From Chryseobacterium sp. 6424 (GTDB lineage: Bacteria; Bacteroidota; Bacteroidia; Flavobacteriales; Weeksellaceae): a DNA stretch of 64,000 bases. The notes below the pieces were generated by a model that worked only from the letters and a program-made list of their open reading frames with translations, was not told where the DNA came from and did not search any database. The translations under genes and the position numbers were made by a program. Position 1 is the first letter of the stretch. Each line of letters begins with the position of its first letter. Below, piece by piece: positions 41,619 through 50,775 of the stretch. The stretch covers positions 496,001-560,000 of the forward strand of contig NZ_CP023540.1 in NCBI RefSeq assembly GCF_003692615.1, read 5' to 3'.

Positions 41619-44594
41619 TTAGTGGGAGTGTTGGTGTTCTTCACCTTCTAGGGTGTCACAATGATAGAGGACGCGTTGTTTTTTCTCGGCGTTTTGGGTG
41701 TTGCCCTTTGCAGTATCGTCAGAGAACAGCATTTTTCTGATGATTCTGTTTTTTTCATCCAAGACCATTTTATCTTTAGCTGGTTGTTGCGCAGCATCGA
41801 AATACAAGATTCCATCCACGAAGGTTTTGCTGACTTTTGCGTAGATACTCAGTGGATTATCTGTCCATAAGACCAGGTCGGCATCTTTTCCGGGTTCAAT
41901 GCTACCTACTTTATCATCAATCTGCAGCATCTTTGCAGGGTTCAGGGTGACCATCTTCCAAGCTTCTTCCTGCGGAACGTTCCCGTATTTAACGGTTTTC
42001 CCTGCCTCTTGGTTTAGCCTTCTGGCCATTTCTGCATCATCAGAATTTATGGCGACGTTTACACCGGCCTGCAGTAATAAAGCAGCGTTGTAAGGGATCG
42101 CTTCCCGCACTTCTTCTTTATACGCCCACCAATCGGAGAATGTAGAAGCGTTGGCGCCATGTCTCTTCATTTTATCGGCTACTTTGTAACCTTCCAGAAT
42201 GTGTGTAAAGGTCTGCACACGGAAATCAAAACGCTCAGCCACATCCATCAGCATATTGATTTCGCTCTGTACATACGAATGGCAGGTGATAAAGCGGTTG
42301 CTTTTCAAGATCTCCAGCATCGTCTCCAGGCGAAGGTCCTTCCGGTAATTTTTCTGGGAGTTTTTTTGCTTTTCATATTCGAGAGCGCGGGTGAACCAGA
42401 AGTCGAACGCCTGCTCTACACCGCCTCTGGATTGTGGGAAACGGTTCGGGTTATTGCCCCAGTTACTTTGTTTTACGTTTTCGCCCAGCGCGAATTTAAT
42501 ATAAGGTTTTGCGCCTGGGAACTGCATGGCTTTTGCCTCTTCGCCCCATTTGAATTTTACCATTGATGACTGCCCGCCAATAGGGTTTGCGGAACCGTGC
42601 AGTTGCTGTGCGGCGGTAACACCACCAGCCAGCTGTCTGTAGAAATTAACATCATCAGGGTTGATGGCGTCGCTCATCCGTACTTCGCCAGAGTTATTGC
42701 TGCCAGCCTCATTTACGCCGCGCGCTAAGCCGATGTGTGTATGCTCATCAATAATGCCATTGGTAAGATGAAGGTTGCTGCCGTCAATCACCAGGGCATT
42801 ACCAGCCGAAAGATTGGTGCCTATTTGTATGATTTTTCCTTTAGAAACCTTTACATCCGTATTTTTAGCGATGCCTTTGGAGGTGTTTGTCCAAACGGTG
42901 GCATTTCTGATCAGATAATCTTTTTGGGAAGGGATGGTTTCGCTACCAAAGGCAACGAAAGGATACCAGATTTTTCCTGGTTCATCGGCTTGGGTGGTTT
43001 CTTCCTGTTTGGTTTCGGGCTCGAAATCTTTTACAAAACTGATGGTTACAGGTAAGGAGTTGCCGCTTTGGTCGGTAGCGGTGGTGGTTCGGTTTTTATA
43101 ATCGGTCAGTGGGATCATGAGCCGGTAATGCTGTATGGAATCGTTGGGCAGGTTCATGTCCAGCGCCATTTTATAATCTGCTACGGCGAGTTTTACTTTT
43201 CCTTTTTTATCATCCTGAAAGATCTCTGCTTCAGGTTTGGTTATTTTACCTTTAATTTTCAGGTCGTAAGACTGGTTGTTTAGCTGCACTTTGTAATCCC
43301 CACGTACATCGGTCTCAGGCATCCGATTGATGAGGTTGCGCTTGCCTGACACCCAGTTTTCATAAATTACAGCTTCTTTTGCGAAAAGGTCATCGGATAC
43401 GATGATGAAGTTTGCAAGAGCACCTTTGTTAAGATGCCCAAGGGTGTTTACCTGAAGGATTTGTGCGGGTTTTTCGGTAAGCGACTGCAAGATCTCTTCT
43501 TTTGAAAGTCCTTTTTTATGAAGGTCACGGATTCTGTCGAGGAATATATTTTTATCTTTCAGCCGGAACATGGTCAGTGCGAAGGGCACTTTTTCTTTCG
43601 CGAGATATACGGCGTTGTAGGGCGCGAGTTCCCAATGTTTGAGTTCTGCCACGTCCAAGTCTTCCACATTCATCAAATCCTGGCTTTGGAAGGGTTTGGG
43701 ATATTCGAGTGGAAGAATAAACGTTCCGTTGGTGGCTTTCATTTCTTTTGCACGCTGATATTCGTTCCCTGAACCTACGAATACGAATTGTGTAGCGGCT
43801 TCATCACCTATGGCATCAGTACGCAGCACGTCCCATTTTTCAGAAGTCTCTATAATGGTTGGTAGCTTACGGTATTGGTTGAAGGCTTCGAGGTTGATAT
43901 TCTTATTTTCGGTATGGCCGCCTTTGGCGTACCAATCGGCATCCAGATAAAGTTGCCGTAGCAAGGCTACCGAACCTACAAGCGATGATGGATAGGCCTG
44001 GCGCGAACTTCCTTTGCTTAAAGATAATATAAGTCCGGCATCTTCCTTAATGATTTTTTCTGATGCCAATCCTTCTCCTAAGTTAATAAGTACGGCTGAG
44101 CCGCGCACGATGCCGTCTTCATTAAAGCTGAGTGCGGAGCCAAATCCCTGTTTCAGATAATCCTGAAAGTCTTTTGACTGATTGGTGAAATTGCTTACCG
44201 CGCGGGTATTGGCCTTCACGGCATCATTATATGCGGCCGATGTGGCATCAGTAGGTAGATAGGTGCTGCCCGGCTGATATTCGTTACGTTTGGCTTTTTC
44301 TACACCAATATTCGCATACGCATCAATGAATGAAGGATATACGAAAGCGCCCTTACCGTCAATTACCACGGCGTTTTTCGGAATGGTAGCTTTGCCGGAA
44401 GCTAATACTTTGCCATCCTGAAAAACCAGTACGGCATCATTGATTTTGGTTTTATAATCCTGATAAAGTGTGATGTTTTTTACGGCGTATACACTGTGGT
44501 CTTTGCCTTTTGTATCGTTCGGCCAGTAACCGACCTGCGCCGAGGCGGAGATTACAACTGCCACCGAGACTGCGGAAAGTACTTTCTTTAGCAT
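41619..44594 (-). CDS. large exported two-domain amidohydrolase (degenerate N-half, intact C-half)
   Basis: A 991-aa exported protein (signal peptide MLKKVLSAVSVAVVISASAQ) that contains two amidohydrolase-like units. The first (about 35-430) has the fold markers VIDGKGAFVYPSFIDAYANIG and GHLNKGALANFIIVSDD but no HxH. The second (about 570-940) is complete: GIIDEHTHIGLARG at residue 617 with two metal His, a CHSYVQSE His, a THILEGYK His, and AINSDDAEMARR with the catalytic Asp. GSIEPGKDADLVLW follows, as is normal. The C-terminus is His-rich (YHCDTLEGEEHQHSH). Substrate unknown; peptides or cyclic amides are typical for the superfamily. The downstream degenerate paralogue is 10 bp away. Confidence 0.88.
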   Translation of the reverse strand: MLKKVLSAVSVAVVISASAQVGYWPNDTKGKDHSVYAVKNITLYQDYKTKINDAVLVFQDGKVLASGKATIPKNAVVIDGKGAFVYPSFIDAYANIGVEKAKRNEYQPGSTYLPTDATSAAYNDAVKANTRAVSNFTNQSKDFQDYLKQGFGSALSFNEDGIVRGSAVLINLGEGLASEKIIKEDAGLILSLSKGSSRQAYPSSLVGSVALLRQLYLDADWYAKGGHTENKNINLEAFNQYRKLPTIIETSEKWDVLRTDAIGDEAATQFVFVGSGNEYQRAKEMKATNGTFILPLEYPKPFQSQDLMNVEDLDVAELKHWELAPYNAVYLAKEKVPFALTMFRLKDKNIFLDRIRDLHKKGLSKEEILQSLTEKPAQILQVNTLGHLNKGALANFIIVSDDLFAKEAVIYENWVSGKRNLINRMPETDVRGDYKVQLNNQSYDLKIKGKITKPEAEIFQDDKKGKVKLAVADYKMALDMNLPNDSIQHYRLMIPLTDYKNRTTTATDQSGNSLPVTISFVKDFEPETKQEETTQADEPGKIWYPFVAFGSETIPSQKDYLIRNATVWTNTSKGIAKNTDVKVSKGKIIQIGTNLSAGNALVIDGSNLHLTNGIIDEHTHIGLARGVNEAGSNNSGEVRMSDAINPDDVNFYRQLAGGVTAAQQLHGSANPIGGQSSMVKFKWGEEAKAMQFPGAKPYIKFALGENVKQSNWGNNPNRFPQSRGGVEQAFDFWFTRALEYEKQKNSQKNYRKDLRLETMLEILKSNRFITCHSYVQSEINMLMDVAERFDFRVQTFTHILEGYKVADKMKRHGANASTFSDWWAYKEEVREAIPYNAALLLQAGVNVAINSDDAEMARRLNQEAGKTVKYGNVPQEEAWKMVTLNPAKMLQIDDKVGSIEPGKDADLVLWTDNPLSIYAKVSKTFVDGILYFDAAQQPAKDKMVLDEKNRIIRKMLFSDDTAKGNTQNAEKKQRVLYHCDTLEGEEHQHSH

Positions 44595-44715
44595 GAAATG
44601 AGTTTTCAGTTTATGTATTAAAAGCAGTAAATGTATAAATATTTACTGTCTGAAAACCACTTTTCTTTAAAAAATATAGCTGAATATAGCCTTGCTGCTT
44701 GGAGGCGTATAAATA

Positions 44716-46866
44716 TCAAATCCGTTCCAGTTCGTCTGCCGAGATCTGTGTCTTGAACAAGCCGTAATTAACAGTCACTTTCTGGTTTTTGTCAATCTTT
44801 TCGATGGTACCGACGCTGGTGCTGCCGGTAATGCGTACGCGCTGGCCAATTTTTAGCCAAGTCGCACGTTCTTTGGTACGGCGTTCTTCCAGCTTTTCGT
44901 TGGTTTCGGCGATTTTTTCCTGTACGGTTTCCTTTTTTAGCTGTTGGGTAATTTTGCGTTTTACGATTTGTAATTTCTTGCTTTCATCCTTATCGGAACC
45001 TAATTTCCGGAATTTTTCCTGCTCGAGGATTTTCACAAAATCCTTTACCACTTCTTTGCGTGGCTTGCCTTTGGTGTAAGAATCAATGAAGCCTTCTATC
45101 TTATTCCCAAACTGCAGTTTGCGGTGTTCGTCCTCGTATAGTTTCTGGAAATTGAAGAGTTTTTGCTGCAATTGCTCATTCAGTTTTTCTAGGTTTTCCT
45201 TTTTGTTCTGTGTAGATTCTTTTTGCTCCGTAAGATTTGTTTTCAGTTTTTCGACCTCAAATTTTTCCTGCTGCAGCTTTACGATGGTCTTATCGAGGTT
45301 TACGATGTCATGTTCCACCTTTTTTCGGGCAGATTCTATAATGAATTTGGGGATTTTATTCTTCTGCGCGACTTCGAAAGTAAATGAGCTGCCGGCCTGT
45401 CCCACTTCAAGTTTATACAGCGGCTCCAGCGTACGCTCATCGAACAACATAGCGGCGTTTTGGGCTGCGGGCAGCTGCTCGATCACCAGTTTGATGTTGG
45501 TGTAATGCGTGGTGATGATGGCAAAACTTTTCTTCTTGTAGAAGAACTCCAGGAAGCTCTCGGCCAGCGCACCGCCCAATTCCGGGTCGGAACCGGTGCC
45601 GAATTCGTCGATAAGTAATAACGTATTCTCATCAGCCTCGCGAATGATGCCCGACATTTTCTTGAGGCGTGATGAGTAGGTAGAAAGGTGATTATCAATG
45701 GATTGGTTATCACCGATATCCGTCATGATCCGGTCGAAAAAGAACATCTCCGAACGTGGATGCACCGGAACCAGGATGCCGCTCTGTAGCATCAGTTGCA
45801 GCAATCCGGCTGTTTTAAGTGTAATGGATTTTCCGCCGGCGTTTGGCCCAGAAATACATAAAATCCTGTTGTGTTGTGTTAAGGTAAAGCTTTGCGGATA
45901 AATGTCTTTATTTTCTTCGCGGTTGCGCAACAGCAGCAGCGGATGATATGCGTTCACCAGCCTTAGAGTTTGGTGCCGATTGATTTTTGGTAGAATACCG
46001 CCTGTCTTTTCAGCGAATTTTGCTTTGGCGCGGGTAAAATCCAGGTCGAAAATGCATTGCTGATAATCTGAAAGTTGTGGCTGGAATACAGCTATTTCTG
46101 TCGTAAGGGTTCGCAGGATCTTATCGATTTCCTTTTTTTCTTCTTCCAGGTTTTCGCGGAGTTTGAACTGGTGTTTTACCACAGAATCTGGCTGGATATA
46201 GGTGATTGAACCGGTTTTAGAGACGCCCAATGTTCGGCCCGGCACCCGTTTTTTGTAGCCGGATTTTACGGCCAACACCCGCTGGTCATCAATAATACTC
46301 TCGCGGATGTCATCAAGGAAATCAGTGGAGGAAAGTGCGGTTAGTACACGGTTAAAGTTCTCTTGGATGGCTTTTCTGGCGTGTGAAATCTCGGTTCTGA
46401 GTGTTTTCAGCGCTGGTGAAGCCTCGTTTTTTACTTCCCCGAAACGGTTGAAAACCTTGTCGATCTTATCAATGATTTCTTTGCGGTATTCCGTATGTTT
46501 TATGCCTTCATGAAGGTGCTGAAACAATTCGCCGTACTGCGGAAAGAATTTCTGCAATTTACCCATCTGTTCGGTGATGGATTTTATTTTGAGGAAAGCG
46601 CTGTTGTCGAGCCGGTAATTCTCAATCAGCATCAGTTTCAGTTCTTCCTCGATGTCTTCATATTCATGGAAGGGGATGGCGTTTGAACTTTCAAAACTCG
46701 ACAGATATTCTGCGACTTTCCTGAGGGAAATTTCAGCTTCTTCCTGTGGTATTGGTCTCAGCGCTGTAATTTTATCAGCGATTTTAGGGGAGTAGGCGTA
46801 TGGGGCGATTTCCGCAAGTAGATCCGGAAACTCTAATTCTTCTAATTGGTCTTGGTTAATATGCAC
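44716..46866 (-). CDS. mutS2: MutS2-like DNA mismatch/recombination ATPase without Smr domain
   Basis: A 716-aa MutS-family ATPase. The core and clamp regions run from HINQDQLEELEFPDLLAEIAPYAYS to a long coiled coil (about 510-600, rich in KLKTNLTEQKE-type heptads). The ATPase has ILCISGPNAGGKSITLKTAGLL (Walker A), LLLIDEFGTGSDPELGGALAESFL (Walker B) and IITTHYTNIKLV. The usual C-terminal Smr nuclease domain of MutS2 is missing; the protein ends with a short KOW/SH3-like segment (KIGQRVRITGSTSVGTIEKI). So recombination or ribosome-related roles may differ from nuclease-bearing MutS2. The start codon is GTG, and a TAAATTTG element lies only 4 nt upstream. Confidence 0.9.
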   Translation of the reverse strand: MHINQDQLEELEFPDLLAEIAPYAYSPKIADKITALRPIPQEEAEISLRKVAEYLSSFESSNAIPFHEYEDIEEELKLMLIENYRLDNSAFLKIKSITEQMGKLQKFFPQYGELFQHLHEGIKHTEYRKEIIDKIDKVFNRFGEVKNEASPALKTLRTEISHARKAIQENFNRVLTALSSTDFLDDIRESIIDDQRVLAVKSGYKKRVPGRTLGVSKTGSITYIQPDSVVKHQFKLRENLEEEKKEIDKILRTLTTEIAVFQPQLSDYQQCIFDLDFTRAKAKFAEKTGGILPKINRHQTLRLVNAYHPLLLLRNREENKDIYPQSFTLTQHNRILCISGPNAGGKSITLKTAGLLQLMLQSGILVPVHPRSEMFFFDRIMTDIGDNQSIDNHLSTYSSRLKKMSGIIREADENTLLLIDEFGTGSDPELGGALAESFLEFFYKKKSFAIITTHYTNIKLVIEQLPAAQNAAMLFDERTLEPLYKLEVGQAGSSFTFEVAQKNKIPKFIIESARKKVEHDIVNLDKTIVKLQQEKFEVEKLKTNLTEQKESTQNKKENLEKLNEQLQQKLFNFQKLYEDEHRKLQFGNKIEGFIDSYTKGKPRKEVVKDFVKILEQEKFRKLGSDKDESKKLQIVKRKITQQLKKETVQEKIAETNEKLEERRTKERATWLKIGQRVRITGSTSVGTIEKIDKNQKVTVNYGLFKTQISADELERI

Positions 46867-46870
46867 GGAA

Positions 46871-46878
46871 CAAATTTA
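46871..46878 (-). promoter_or_regulatory. TAnnTTTG promoter element of mutS2, 4 nt from the GTG start
   Basis: TAAATTTG on the minus strand, then TTCC and the GTG at 46866. Confidence 0.5.
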
Positions 46879-46917
46879 ATGAGAATTTTAAAAACTGTTT
46901 TGTAAGATATTTTTATC

Positions 46918-46925
46918 TAATTTTG
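46918..46925 (+). promoter_or_regulatory. TAnnTTTG promoter element of ung
   Basis: TAATTTTG, 20 nt before the ATG at 46946, divergent from mutS2. A TTTG at 46899-46902 is 15 bp upstream, shorter than usual. Confidence 0.5.
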
Positions 46926-46945
46926 AATATATCTAAAGATCGCCA

Positions 46946-47587
46946 ATGACCTGGACTGAAGTACTCGCACCAATTAAAAATACGCCTTATTTTGAAACAC
47001 TTTGGGAAAATGTGAAACAAAACTATGCCACTTCAAAATGTTTTCCGCCAAAGGGACAGATTTTCCGTGCGCTGGAGCTTACACCTTTTGAAGAGGTGAA
47101 AGTTGTTATCATCGGACAAGATCCTTACCATAACGATGGGCAGGCAAATGGGTTGTGTTTTTCGGTTTCGGAGAATGTGTCCGCGCCGCCTTCACTTAAG
47201 AATATCTTTACGGAGCTTAAGGATGATTTAGGTATCGAACGTACCAAAAAAGAGTTGGATGACTGGGCGAAACAGGGGGTTCTGTTGCTGAATGCCACGC
47301 TCACCGTGAAGGCGCATTCGCCCAATTCGCACAAGGATCTTGGTTGGGAACAGTTTACCGATTTCATCATCGGGCAGATCGCAGCGCGCAAAGAGCATGT
47401 AGTGTTCGTACTCTGGGGTGCTTTCGCGCAGAAAAAAGAAACGTTGATTGATGCAAGCCGGCACTACGTCATCAAATCTGCACACCCCTCGCCATTTTCA
47501 GTATATCGTGGTTTTTACGGCAGCAAGCCATTCTCTAAGATCAATGCGTATCTGGAATCTAAAGATCTGGCGCCTATCTCTTGGTAG
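46946..47587 (+). CDS. ung: uracil-DNA glycosylase
   Basis: Base-excision repair enzyme of 213 aa that removes uracil from DNA. Family 1 motifs are all present: VVIIGQDPYHNDGQANGLCFSV with the catalytic Asp and water-activating site, LLLNATLTV with the uracil-binding Asn, and SAHPSPFSVYRGFYGSKPFSKIN with the catalytic His. Length is normal. Its last 14 bp overlap convergently with the lipoprotein gene. Confidence 0.97.
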   Translation: MTWTEVLAPIKNTPYFETLWENVKQNYATSKCFPPKGQIFRALELTPFEEVKVVIIGQDPYHNDGQANGLCFSVSENVSAPPSLKNIFTELKDDLGIERTKKELDDWAKQGVLLLNATLTVKAHSPNSHKDLGWEQFTDFIIGQIAARKEHVVFVLWGAFAQKKETLIDASRHYVIKSAHPSPFSVYRGFYGSKPFSKINAYLESKDLAPISW

Positions 47588-48137
47588 TTTGATGATCGGA
47601 ACCGGCGCTTTTTCTGGTGATATTCAGCCCAATTCGGTAGTTGCCCTTATGATCTTTGTAATCTTTGTTGGTAGTGGGTTGCGGATTTACTTCTGCTAAA
47701 GAAAATTCATAACCATTGAAGTTTCTGGATGTATTATAGCCTTTTTTGGTGTCGGCAAGCGTGCTGAGTAATATGGTGTAAGGCCTTGTATATACCCCCA
47801 TTACTACTATCTGAGCAAGGGCTGTGCCTGCCCACACACAATTTACGCCTTGGGGGCAACGGCTGTCTTCGGTAATTCCTTTGAAGGTGATGTTCATCTG
47901 TTGCTCTTTCAGGAATTTGGTTTCGCCTTCTTTAAGGTAAATGATGTTTTGTTCTTTTTTGCCCTTTTCAGTTTTTCTTGTGGCTTCGGGCTCAGGTGGT
48001 AATCCTGCGGACATATCTGGTATCGCAGGGGTATGCTGATGAACGCCCGAATCAATCTGTTGTACCAAACTGTTCTGATTTTGGCAAGCGGTAAACCCTA
48101 TAATACTTAAAACGTAAAGTAAGCTTTTGGAAATCAT
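47574..48137 (-). CDS. hypothetical lipoprotein
   Basis: A protein of about 187 aa with a lipoprotein signal peptide (MISKSLLYVLSIIGFTACQNQ, lipobox FTAC). A Pro/Glu-rich linker (HTPAIPDMSAGLPPEPEATRK) is followed by a compact domain with LKEGETKFLKEQQMNITFKG, DSRCPQGVNCVWAGTALAQI (two cysteines that may form a disulfide) and a final NYRIGLNITR. Similar DSRCPxGVxCVWxG domains are seen in many small exported proteins of Bacteroidota without known role. The ATG at 48137 is preferred over one at 48155 because it gives a proper lipoprotein signal. It lies just after the DUF456 gene. Confidence 0.77.
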   Translation of the reverse strand: MISKSLLYVLSIIGFTACQNQNSLVQQIDSGVHQHTPAIPDMSAGLPPEPEATRKTEKGKKEQNIIYLKEGETKFLKEQQMNITFKGITEDSRCPQGVNCVWAGTALAQIVVMGVYTRPYTILLSTLADTKKGYNTSRNFNGYEFSLAEVNPQPTTNKDYKDHKGNYRIGLNITRKSAGSDHQTTKR

Positions 48138-48141
48138 GATA

Positions 48142-48627
48142 TTAAAGCATATCAAAAATCACTACCAAAAACATTGCCACACCTACAATGAAATTGAAAC
48201 CGGTGCCATAAAGAAACCCAATGAAAGCCCCTTTGGTGGAGTTCCACGCTTTTTTACGGTCGCTACTGTCATGCAGTAATTCGCCAATGAACACGCCCAA
48301 AAACATCCCGATGACAAAGCCAAACGGCACCGGGATAAAAAACATCCCCGCCAGTGTACCTATCACCGAGCCTATGCTGCCCCAGCGTGTACCACCATAC
48401 TTGCGGTTGGTGCGGGCCGGGATTACATAATTAAGTATGGCGGATATTAAGGTAAGTACCGAAAAAATCCAGATGTAAGCCATCGGCAGGGTAGCATCTG
48501 TACCGAATTTATAGATCAGAAGTCCGCATAAACTTAGTAATAAACCGGGCAATACGGGCAGGAAAGTTCCTAGAATACCAAGTACGAGTAAAATGATGCT
48601 CACGAAGTAAATCAGTGTATAATCCAT
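48142..48627 (-). CDS. DUF456-type membrane protein
   Basis: A 161-aa integral membrane protein with about four hydrophobic segments and glycine-zipper-like stretches (LLVLGILGTFLPVLPG, GSIGSVIGTLAGMFFIPVPFGFVIG, GAFIGFLYGTGFNFIVGVAMFLVV). This is the DUF456 pattern; function unknown. The frame is open upstream to 48744, but MDYTLIYFVSII at 48627 is the natural start; the extension would run into the divergent MscS promoter and coding start. It is followed after 4 bp by the lipoprotein gene. Confidence 0.85.
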   Translation of the reverse strand: MDYTLIYFVSIILLVLGILGTFLPVLPGLLLSLCGLLIYKFGTDATLPMAYIWIFSVLTLISAILNYVIPARTNRKYGGTRWGSIGSVIGTLAGMFFIPVPFGFVIGMFLGVFIGELLHDSSDRKKAWNSTKGAFIGFLYGTGFNFIVGVAMFLVVIFDML

Positions 48628-48681
48628 TTGATAAATTTTGTTAAAAATAGGTATAAGTCCGGTAAACACAAACAGATTTCT

Positions 48682-48689
48682 TATTTTTG
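48682..48689 (+). promoter_or_regulatory. TAnnTTTG promoter element of mscS-like gene, 5 nt from the start codon
   Basis: TATTTTTG, then CTGGA and the ATG at 48695. Confidence 0.55.
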
Positions 48690-48694
48690 CTGGA

Positions 48695-49951
48695 ATGAAC
48701 GAACTGCAAGGTACCAGAGATTTTCTTGAAAATATCAGCGACACGATTCACTATTTTGTGAAAGATCACTTTCCGGATGGTACGGTGCTGATAACACAGA
48801 TTGTGCTCAAACTCCTGTTCTGGGTTCTTATCATTTATTTAGCAGATTTGCTCTGGAAAATGTTGCTCAACAGCATCTTTAGGATCAAATTTAATAATGA
48901 CCGGCATCCGATAATGAAATCGGTTTACCTCGCACGTCTCACCAACTCTGCTTCGCACCTGTTCGCGCTGCTTCTAGGCAACTTTGCATTATATTCCATA
49001 TTTGATCGTCATCCGAAAAGCTTTACCCTTCTCGAAAGATTAATTGACCTTGTCATCGTATTGGTGGTGGCAAACATGCTGTACCGCGGCCTCAGCGCGT
49101 TTCGTAACTACTTCACCATCAAGCAAGACTTTTATAAGATCATCGCCTTGAATGCGGTTTCGCAGACGGTTAAGACTTTCGGTATCTTCGTGTCGACTGT
49201 AGTGGCGATCTGCGTCATTTTCGGCATCAGCGGCTCCACTATTGTAGGGAGTCTGGGAGCGATAACGGCCGTTTTGGTACTGGTTTTCCGCGATACAATT
49301 TTAGGCTTTGTCACCGGTATCCACGTGGCCACCTCGAAGAATTTAAAAGTTGGTGACTGGATCGGCATTCCTAAATACAACCTGGAAGGGAACATCATGG
49401 ATATCAATCTGCTGACAACTAAAATACAGAATTTCGATAAAACCATTTCCACGATCCCAACTTATGATTTCCTCACTACCGAGATCAAAAACATCCAGGT
49501 AATGTCGGAAACCAATACACGCCGAATTAAGAGATCCATTATTTTCAACATCAATTCATTTAAGTTTTTAGATGAAGAAACAATGAGTAAACTGGCAAAG
49601 ATTAACCTGATTTCAGAGTATCTTACCCAAAAGCAAGGGGAAATGGCGGCACTGCGGCGCACGATTGCCAACCCGGAAATGCTGATCAACGGCCGGCAAC
49701 TCACCAACATCGGTGTTTTCCGGGAATATGTATTTAATTATCTGAAAAACAACCGCCACATCGATCAGGATGGGACCATCATTGTACGACAGCTTGAAAA
49801 TACGCCACAAGGCATGCCACTGGAGATTTACTGCTTCACGAATGATGCCGTTTGGGCGAATTATGAAGACATACAGGCTGATATTTTCGACCACTTACTC
49901 GTAGCTTCCAAAGAGTTTGATCTTCAGGTAGTTCAGGTAGTAAAAATTTAA
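48695..49951 (+). CDS. mechanosensitive ion channel of the MscS/YbdG type
   Basis: A membrane protein of about 418 aa. Four to five hydrophobic segments precede the MscS domain (LLFWVLIIYLADLLW, NFALYSIFDRH region, LIDLVIVLVVANMLYRGL, FVSTVVAICVIFG). The pore helix is SGSTIVGSLGAITAVLVLVFRDTILGFVTG (in two parts), followed by KVGDWIGIPKYNLEGNIMDINLLTTKIQNFDKT, the beta domain. The length and C-terminus are closer to YbdG than to the small MscS. The frame opens 19 codons earlier, but MNELQGTRDF at 48695 sits directly after the promoter element and is chosen. pdxJ follows after 8 bp. Confidence 0.9.
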   Translation: MNELQGTRDFLENISDTIHYFVKDHFPDGTVLITQIVLKLLFWVLIIYLADLLWKMLLNSIFRIKFNNDRHPIMKSVYLARLTNSASHLFALLLGNFALYSIFDRHPKSFTLLERLIDLVIVLVVANMLYRGLSAFRNYFTIKQDFYKIIALNAVSQTVKTFGIFVSTVVAICVIFGISGSTIVGSLGAITAVLVLVFRDTILGFVTGIHVATSKNLKVGDWIGIPKYNLEGNIMDINLLTTKIQNFDKTISTIPTYDFLTTEIKNIQVMSETNTRRIKRSIIFNINSFKFLDEETMSKLAKINLISEYLTQKQGEMAALRRTIANPEMLINGRQLTNIGVFREYVFNYLKNNRHIDQDGTIIVRQLENTPQGMPLEIYCFTNDAVWANYEDIQADIFDHLLVASKEFDLQVVQVVKI

Positions 49952-49959
49952 TTATTCAA

Positions 49960-50679
49960 ATGACAAAACTTAGTGTAAACATCAATAAAATCGCGACGAT
50001 CCGTAATGCGCGCGGCGGCGAACTGCCCAGTGTGACCGAAGCTGCTGTTAAATTGCAAGATTTTGGTGCACAGGGTATTACTATACATCCCCGGCCTGAT
50101 GAAAGACATATCACCCGGAAAGACGTGTATGAGCTGAAACCGTTGGTACATACCGAATTCAATATCGAAGGAAACCCACACCGCCCATTTATCGATATGG
50201 TTTTGGAAGTGAAGCCCGAGCAGGTGACCTTGGTCCCGGATGCCGATAATGCCATTACCTCCAACGCTGGCTGGAACTGCGAGATTCATTTAGGCTTTCT
50301 ACGCAACGTGATTGCCGAGTTTAAAGATGCAGGCATCAGGACATCCGTTTTTCTTGATCCCAATCCGGCTATGGTGAAATATGCCGCCGAGACCGGTGCC
50401 GACCGTATTGAACTTTATACCGAAGCTTACGCGAAAAATTATCTTCAGAATAAGAAAAAAGCGCTTCAACCCTATCTGGAAACTGCGCTGGAAGCTGAAA
50501 AATACGGGCTTGGCGTAAATGCAGGACATGATCTAAGCTTAGAAAACCTTAAATATTTTGCCGATAACATCCCGAATCTTTTGGAGGTTTCCATTGGTCA
50601 CGCTCTGATTTCCGAGGCGCTGTACATGGGACTTGAAAATACCGTTCAGGCTTATCTGAAACGGTTGGCAAAATGGTAA
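49960..50679 (+). CDS. pdxJ: pyridoxine 5'-phosphate synthase
   Basis: TIM-barrel enzyme of 239 aa that makes pyridoxine 5'-phosphate from deoxyxylulose phosphate and aminoacetone phosphate, in the DXP-dependent vitamin B6 route. Conserved blocks are KLSVNINKIATIRNARGG, GITIHPRPDERHITRKDVYEL, FNIEGNPHRPFID, VKPEQVTLVPDADNAITSNAGW, RTSVFLDPNPAMVKYAAETGADRIELYTEAYA and GLGVNAGHDLSLENLKYFA, including the catalytic His/Glu. It is probably cotranscribed with the channel gene, from which it lies 8 bp away. Confidence 0.96.
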   Translation: MTKLSVNINKIATIRNARGGELPSVTEAAVKLQDFGAQGITIHPRPDERHITRKDVYELKPLVHTEFNIEGNPHRPFIDMVLEVKPEQVTLVPDADNAITSNAGWNCEIHLGFLRNVIAEFKDAGIRTSVFLDPNPAMVKYAAETGADRIELYTEAYAKNYLQNKKKALQPYLETALEAEKYGLGVNAGHDLSLENLKYFADNIPNLLEVSIGHALISEALYMGLENTVQAYLKRLAKW

Positions 50680-50687
50680 ATAAAGAC

Positions 50688-50713
50688 AAGGCGGGCATAA
50701 AACCCGCTTTTGT
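50688..50713 (+). terminator. terminator of pdxJ
   Basis: GCGGG (50691-50695) and CCCGC (50703-50707) pair around CATAAAA, extended by weak A-T pairs and followed by TTTT. Confidence 0.6.
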
Positions 50714-50750
50714 TTCAAATAGTGCGGGCAGCCATGCCAAAAATTTATAT

Positions 50751-50758
50751 TAATTTTG
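50751..50758 (+). promoter_or_regulatory. TAnnTTTG promoter element of the alpha/beta hydrolase operon
   Basis: TAATTTTG, 17 nt before the ATG at 50776. Confidence 0.5.
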
Positions 50759-50775
50759 AACCATAACCTGTAGTG

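Noticed and set aside
44625..44648. Hairpin CAGTAAAT/ATTTACTG upstream of the large amidohydrolase
   Set aside because: AT-rich 8-bp stem with only four T residues after it; could be chance, so not listed as a terminator.
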